Assembly (NCBI GenBank): GCA_900318565.1
Contig: ONLD01000006.1
Span: 1 to 64,000, forward strand
From: an uncultured Bacteroidales bacterium
GTDB taxonomy: Bacteria; Bacteroidota; Bacteroidia; Bacteroidales; UBA932
Length of the DNA: 64,000 bases
Direction: 5' to 3'
The translations under genes were made by a program, and so were the position numbers. This document shows positions 60,960 through 64,000 of the stretch, in pieces. Position 1 is the first letter of the stretch; each line of letters starts with the position of its first letter. The notes beneath the pieces are model-generated. The model was not told the origin of the DNA, searched no databases, and saw only the letters and a list, made by a program, of their open reading frames with translations.

Positions 60960-60993
60960 AATTTGCCTGCATAGAATTCTATGCAGGCAAATT
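60960..60993. terminator. 34-bp perfect palindrome between hflX and frdB
   Basis: AATTTGCCTGCATAGAA is followed at once by its exact reverse complement, with no spacer (centre GAATTC). It is placed between converging genes, so a bidirectional terminator is the simplest reading, although a terminator normally has a loop of several bases. Confidence 0.7.
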
Positions 60994-61029
60994 GTATAAA
61001 TAGGTAATAACCAAATACTTACCGGGCAC

Positions 61030-61809
61030 CTAGTCAGAGAACTTGGCCTTGAGGAACTCGCGGTTGAGGCGGGCGATGTGGGCCACGGTGATACCCTTGG
61101 GGCACTCCAGCTCGCAGGCGCGGGTGTTGGTGCAGTTGCCGAATCCAAGTTCGTCCATCTTGGCGACCATAGCCTTGGCTCTGCGCTTTGCCTCGGGACG
61201 GCCCTGAGGAAGCAGGGCGAGGGAACTGACGCGCGCTGCCACGAAGAGCATCGCGGAACCGTTCTTACAGGTAGCAACGCAGGCGCCGCAGCCCACGCAA
61301 GCCGCTGCATCCATACTCTCCTCTGCCTTGTCGTGCGGGATAAGGATGTTGTTGGCGTCCTGGGCGGAGCCGGTGCGGACGGAGATGAAACCGCCGGCCT
61401 GCAGAATCTTGTCGAAGGCAGTACGGTCCACGACAAGGTCCTTGATCACGGGGAAGGCGGCGCTTCTCCAAGGCTCTACAGTGATGGTAGCGCCGTCCTT
61501 GAAGTGGCGCATAAAGAGCTGGCAGGTGGTCACGTGATCGTCCGGACCGTGGGCACGGCCGTCGATGTAGAGCGAACAAGCGCCGCAGATACCCTCACGG
61601 CAGTCGTGGTCGAAAGACACGGGGCCGCTGCTCTGGCAGCCGCGCTCCACGGCCACGGGGTCACAACCCTCGCGGATAAGCTGCTCGTTGAGGATATCGA
61701 GCATTTCAAGGAATGAAGCATCCTCTTCGATACCAGAAATATGATAGGTCTCGAAATGTCCTTTTGCCTTGGCGTTCTTCTGACGCCATATCTTTAAATT
61801 GAATTCCAT
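61030..61809 (-). CDS. frdB: Fumarate reductase/succinate dehydrogenase iron-sulfur subunit
   Basis: A 259-residue protein; the start at ATG 61809 gives [20 protein letters not shown]. The [2Fe-2S] ligands lie in [15 protein letters not shown] with the distal Cys, and the [4Fe-4S]/[3Fe-4S] ligands in [15 protein letters not shown] and CELECPKGI. It carries electrons between the flavin subunit and a membrane quinone site. It follows frdA by one base. The cytochrome b subunit gene is not found on either side. Confidence 0.93.
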   Translation of the reverse strand: MEFNLKIWRQKNAKAKGHFETYHISGIEEDASFLEMLDILNEQLIREGCDPVAVERGCQSSGPVSFDHDCREGICGACSLYIDGRAHGPDDHVTTCQLFMRHFKDGATITVEPWRSAAFPVIKDLVVDRTAFDKILQAGGFISVRTGSAQDANNILIPHDKAEESMDAAACVGCGACVATCKNGSAMLFVAARVSSLALLPQGRPEAKRRAKAMVAKMDELGFGNCTNTRACELECPKGITVAHIARLNREFLKAKFSD

Positions 61810-61810
61810 A

Positions 61811-63757
61811 TTAGTCTTTGTAATTTCTGGTAATAACCTTGATGTTCTCATAGACAAGCGGCTCCTTGTGGAGTTCGGGCTCTACACCCTCTCCCTTGTA
61901 TTCCCAGGCCGCTACATACATATAGTTCTCATCGTCACGCTTGGCCTCGCCTTCCTCGGTCTGGCTCTCCACGCGGAAGTGGCCGCCGCAGGACTCGTTG
62001 CGGTTGAGGGCGTCACGGGCCATCAGCTCGCCGATTTCGAAGAAATCCTCGAGGCGGAGGGCCTTCTCAAGCTCCTGGTTGAACTCGTACTGGGTGCCGG
62101 GCACCTTCACGTTCTCATAGAACTCCTTGCGCAGGTCCTTGATAAGACCGATAGCCTTCTCGAGGCCGGCCTTCTCGCGGGCCATACCCACATACTCCCA
62201 CATAATGTGGCCGAGCTTCTTGTGGATGGAATCCACGGTCTCCTTTCCGTTGATGGAGAAGAGCCTGTCGATACGCGCCTGCACGGCCTTTTCTGCCTGT
62301 GCGAACTCTGGACTGTTGATGTCGGTCTTGGGCTCCGAGAACTTCTTGGAGAGGTAGTCGCCGATGGTGATGGGCACGATGAAGTAACCGTCGGCCAGAC
62401 CCTGCATAAGGGCTGAAGCGCCGAGGCGGTTGCCGCCGTGGTCGGAGAAATTGGCCTCACCGATAGCGTAGAGGCCGGGGATGGTGGTCTGCAGGTCGTA
62501 GTCAACCCAGATACCGCCCATAGTGTAGTGGATGGCGGGATAAATCATCATAGGCTCCTCCCAGGGGGAAGAAGCGGTGATTTTCTCGTACATTTCAAAG
62601 AGGTTGCCGTAACGCTCGGCCACTTTCTGGCGGCCAAGGCGGCCGATAGCCTCGGAGAAGTCAAGGAACACAGCCTTGCCGGTCTCGTTGACGCCGAAGC
62701 CTGCGTCGCACCTTTCCTTGGCGGCGCGGGATGCCACGTCACGGGGCACCAGGTTGCCGAAGGCCGGATAACGGCGCTCCAGATAGTAGTCGCGGTCTTC
62801 CTCGGGAATCTGGGAAGCCTTTATCTGGTGCTTGCGGAGTTTCTCGACGTCCTCCTTCTTCTTGGGCACCCAGATGCGGCCGTCGTTACGCAGGGACTCG
62901 CTCATAAGGGTGAGTTTGCACTGCTGGTCGCCGTGGACGGGGATGCAGGTAGGGTGAATCTGCGCAAAGCACGGGTTGCCGAAGTAGGCGCCTCTCTTAT
63001 AGCACTGCAGGGCGGCTGAGCCGTTGGAATTCATAGCGTTGGTCGAAAGGAAGTAGGTGTTGCCGTAGCCGCCTGTGGCAATGATGACGGCGTGCGCACC
63101 GAACCTTTCGAGCTCGCCGGTCACGAGGTTGCGGGTGATGATACCCTTAGCCTCACCGTTGATAACCACCAGGTCAAGCATTTCGTGACGGGGATATGCC
63201 TTGACGGTGCCGGCTGCAATTTCCTTGTTAAGTGATGCGTATGCACCGAGAAGCAGCTGCTGTCCGGTTTGACCGCGGGCATAGAATGTACGGCTTACCT
63301 GCACGCCGCCGAAAGAACGGTTGGCAAGATATCCGCCGTACTCGCGTGCGAAGGGGATTCCCTGGGCTACGCACTGGTCGATAATGGCAGCGCTGACCTC
63401 GGCAAGACGGTACACGTTGGCTTCGCGGGAACGGTAGTCACCGCCCTTGATCGTGTCGTAGAACAGACGGTACACGGAGTCGTTGTCGTTCTGGTAGTTT
63501 TTCGCTGCATTGATACCGCCCTGCGCAGCGATGGAGTGCGCACGGCGGGGGGAGTCGCTGATACAGAAGATCTTGACATTGTAGCCGAGCTCGCCGAGGG
63601 AAGCAGCTGCGGAAGCGCCGCCCAGACCGGTACCGACCACGATGATTTCAAGTTTACGCTTGTTGTTGGGACTCACAAGGTGAATTTCTGATTTACGCTT
63701 CGTCCATTTCTGGGCTAAAGGTCCCTCAGGAATCTTTGAAGTAAATTTATCGGCCAT
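61811..63757 (-). CDS. frdA: Fumarate reductase/succinate dehydrogenase flavoprotein subunit
   Basis: A 648-residue protein. The start is ATG 63757 ([18 protein letters not shown]), downstream of the minus-7 box at 63792-63799; 15 further codons upstream are open. The FAD site is [21 protein letters not shown], the flavin-binding His in [15 protein letters not shown], and substrate residues lie in the HPTCIP and [10 protein letters not shown] regions. In anaerobic Bacteroidales it reduces fumarate in the succinate pathway. Usually frdC, for cytochrome b, precedes it, but here a TPR/HTH gene does. Confidence 0.94.
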   Translation of the reverse strand: MADKFTSKIPEGPLAQKWTKRKSEIHLVSPNNKRKLEIIVVGTGLGGASAAASLGELGYNVKIFCISDSPRRAHSIAAQGGINAAKNYQNDNDSVYRLFYDTIKGGDYRSREANVYRLAEVSAAIIDQCVAQGIPFAREYGGYLANRSFGGVQVSRTFYARGQTGQQLLLGAYASLNKEIAAGTVKAYPRHEMLDLVVINGEAKGIITRNLVTGELERFGAHAVIIATGGYGNTYFLSTNAMNSNGSAALQCYKRGAYFGNPCFAQIHPTCIPVHGDQQCKLTLMSESLRNDGRIWVPKKKEDVEKLRKHQIKASQIPEEDRDYYLERRYPAFGNLVPRDVASRAAKERCDAGFGVNETGKAVFLDFSEAIGRLGRQKVAERYGNLFEMYEKITASSPWEEPMMIYPAIHYTMGGIWVDYDLQTTIPGLYAIGEANFSDHGGNRLGASALMQGLADGYFIVPITIGDYLSKKFSEPKTDINSPEFAQAEKAVQARIDRLFSINGKETVDSIHKKLGHIMWEYVGMAREKAGLEKAIGLIKDLRKEFYENVKVPGTQYEFNQELEKALRLEDFFEIGELMARDALNRNESCGGHFRVESQTEEGEAKRDDENYMYVAAWEYKGEGVEPELHKEPLVYENIKVITRNYKD

Positions 63758-63791
63758 TTGTATATAAATTAATTGGTATTCTATAATAGGG

Positions 63792-63799
63792 CAAAGATA
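63792..63799 (-). promoter_or_regulatory. Minus-7 box of frdAB
   Basis: The minus strand reads TATCTTTG, a match to TAnnTTTG, 34 nt before ATG 63757. It shows that frdA has its own promoter rather than being transcribed from an upstream frdC. Confidence 0.6.
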
Positions 63800-63851
63800 C
63801 AACTAAAAAATGACATCTAAAAACAAGATATCACCTGGATTCCATTTGTCG

Positions 63852-64000
63852 TTATATGTTCCTGAGCCATACGGGAAGGGTTGTGTCCTTGACCAGGTCC
63901 GCCAGTTTTTCGCGGATTTCCGTATTTCTTTGGTAGATACTGCGCTGCCCGAGTATGTCCGGGAGCTCTTTCGGGCGATAGTCTGTAATGTACAGAGCAC
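63852..64000 (-). CDS. TPR/HTH sensor-regulator, C-terminal end (partial)
   Basis: On the minus strand, the frame ending at TAA 63854-63852 reads ALYITDYRPKELPDILGQRS, then IYQRNTEIREKLADLV and TTLPVWLRNI. This is clearly homologous to the C-terminus of the protein at 49282-50745 (SLYVSDYRPKELPDILGRRS, TTLPVWLKKQ). The rest lies outside the window. A different frame here is also open but has no family match. Confidence 0.8.
   Translation of the reverse strand, partial: ALYITDYRPKELPDILGQRSIYQRNTEIREKLADLVKDTTLPVWLRNI

Noticed and set aside
63803..64000. 65-codon minus-strand frame at the right edge
   Set aside because: A different minus-strand frame at 63852-64000 matches the C-terminus of the TPR/HTH protein at 49282-50745, so this one is out of frame.

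Overview
The window is chromosomal DNA of a Bacteroidales-type bacterium (Bacteroidota), probably gut- or rumen-associated and with a high GC content for the group. The evidence is the TAnnTTTG minus-7 promoter boxes, a large fimbrillin (FimA/Mfa1-type, type V pilus) locus, DUF3575, DUF5119, DUF4923 and DUF5009 families, a fused SecDF, a serine palmitoyltransferase and fumarate reductase-type FrdAB. Genes are densely packed, often joined by ATGA or TAATG overlaps. I saw no rRNA, CRISPR array, transposase or phage gene.

Region 1 (1-21.8 kb) is a cell-surface fimbria island. A histidine kinase tail, a stand-alone receiver and two membrane proteins lead into a long minus-strand operon: an OmpA/DUF3575 barrel protein interrupted by an in-frame TGA, a DUF5119 lipoprotein, six tandem fimbrillin paralogs, a larger fimbrillin-like protein, and two very large lipoproteins that may be tip or anchor subunits. 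A divergent unit encodes another fimbrillin-like lipoprotein, a seven-helix membrane AraC-type regulator and a second stand-alone receiver that is a clear paralog of the first. The two receivers bracket the island and probably belong to its control circuit.

Region 2 (21.8-34 kb) holds a U32 peptidase, a TPR protein, aspartase, an M16-like protein without a visible zinc motif, a cysteine-rich DUF3109 protein, tRNA-Gly(GCC), an L,D-transpeptidase, a GatD-like dehydrogenase, a MATE exporter and a UPF0597 (cysteine desulfidase-like) protein. Region 3 (34-40.5 kb) is one five-gene operon: serine palmitoyltransferase, a coupled short-chain reductase (together a plausible start of sphingolipid synthesis), 4-alpha-glucanotransferase, glycyl-tRNA synthetase and a DUF5009 acyltransferase. 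Region 4 (40.6-54.9 kb) carries secDF, a DUF4923 protein, a decayed ThiL homologue, dnaE, a TPR/HTH sensor-like unit and a sufS-sufE-DUF59-folK operon led by a Tat-signal dipeptide epimerase.

Region 5 (54.9-64 kb) has ruvA, then about 1.06 kb without a convincing gene, then mnmG, ybeY, a TonB-type protein, hflX and frdBA. Two identical perfect 16-bp palindromes that look like parS (ParB-binding) sites lie at the end of ruvA and inside mnmG. They bracket a 26-bp inverted repeat, a 51-bp tandem repeat and a 10-bp iteron-like array, which suggests a position near the chromosome origin.

The most striking whole-window signal is the near absence of the tetranucleotide CATG: I found one copy (42705-42708) where base composition predicts roughly 240. 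This has visibly shaped codon choice before methionine codons.
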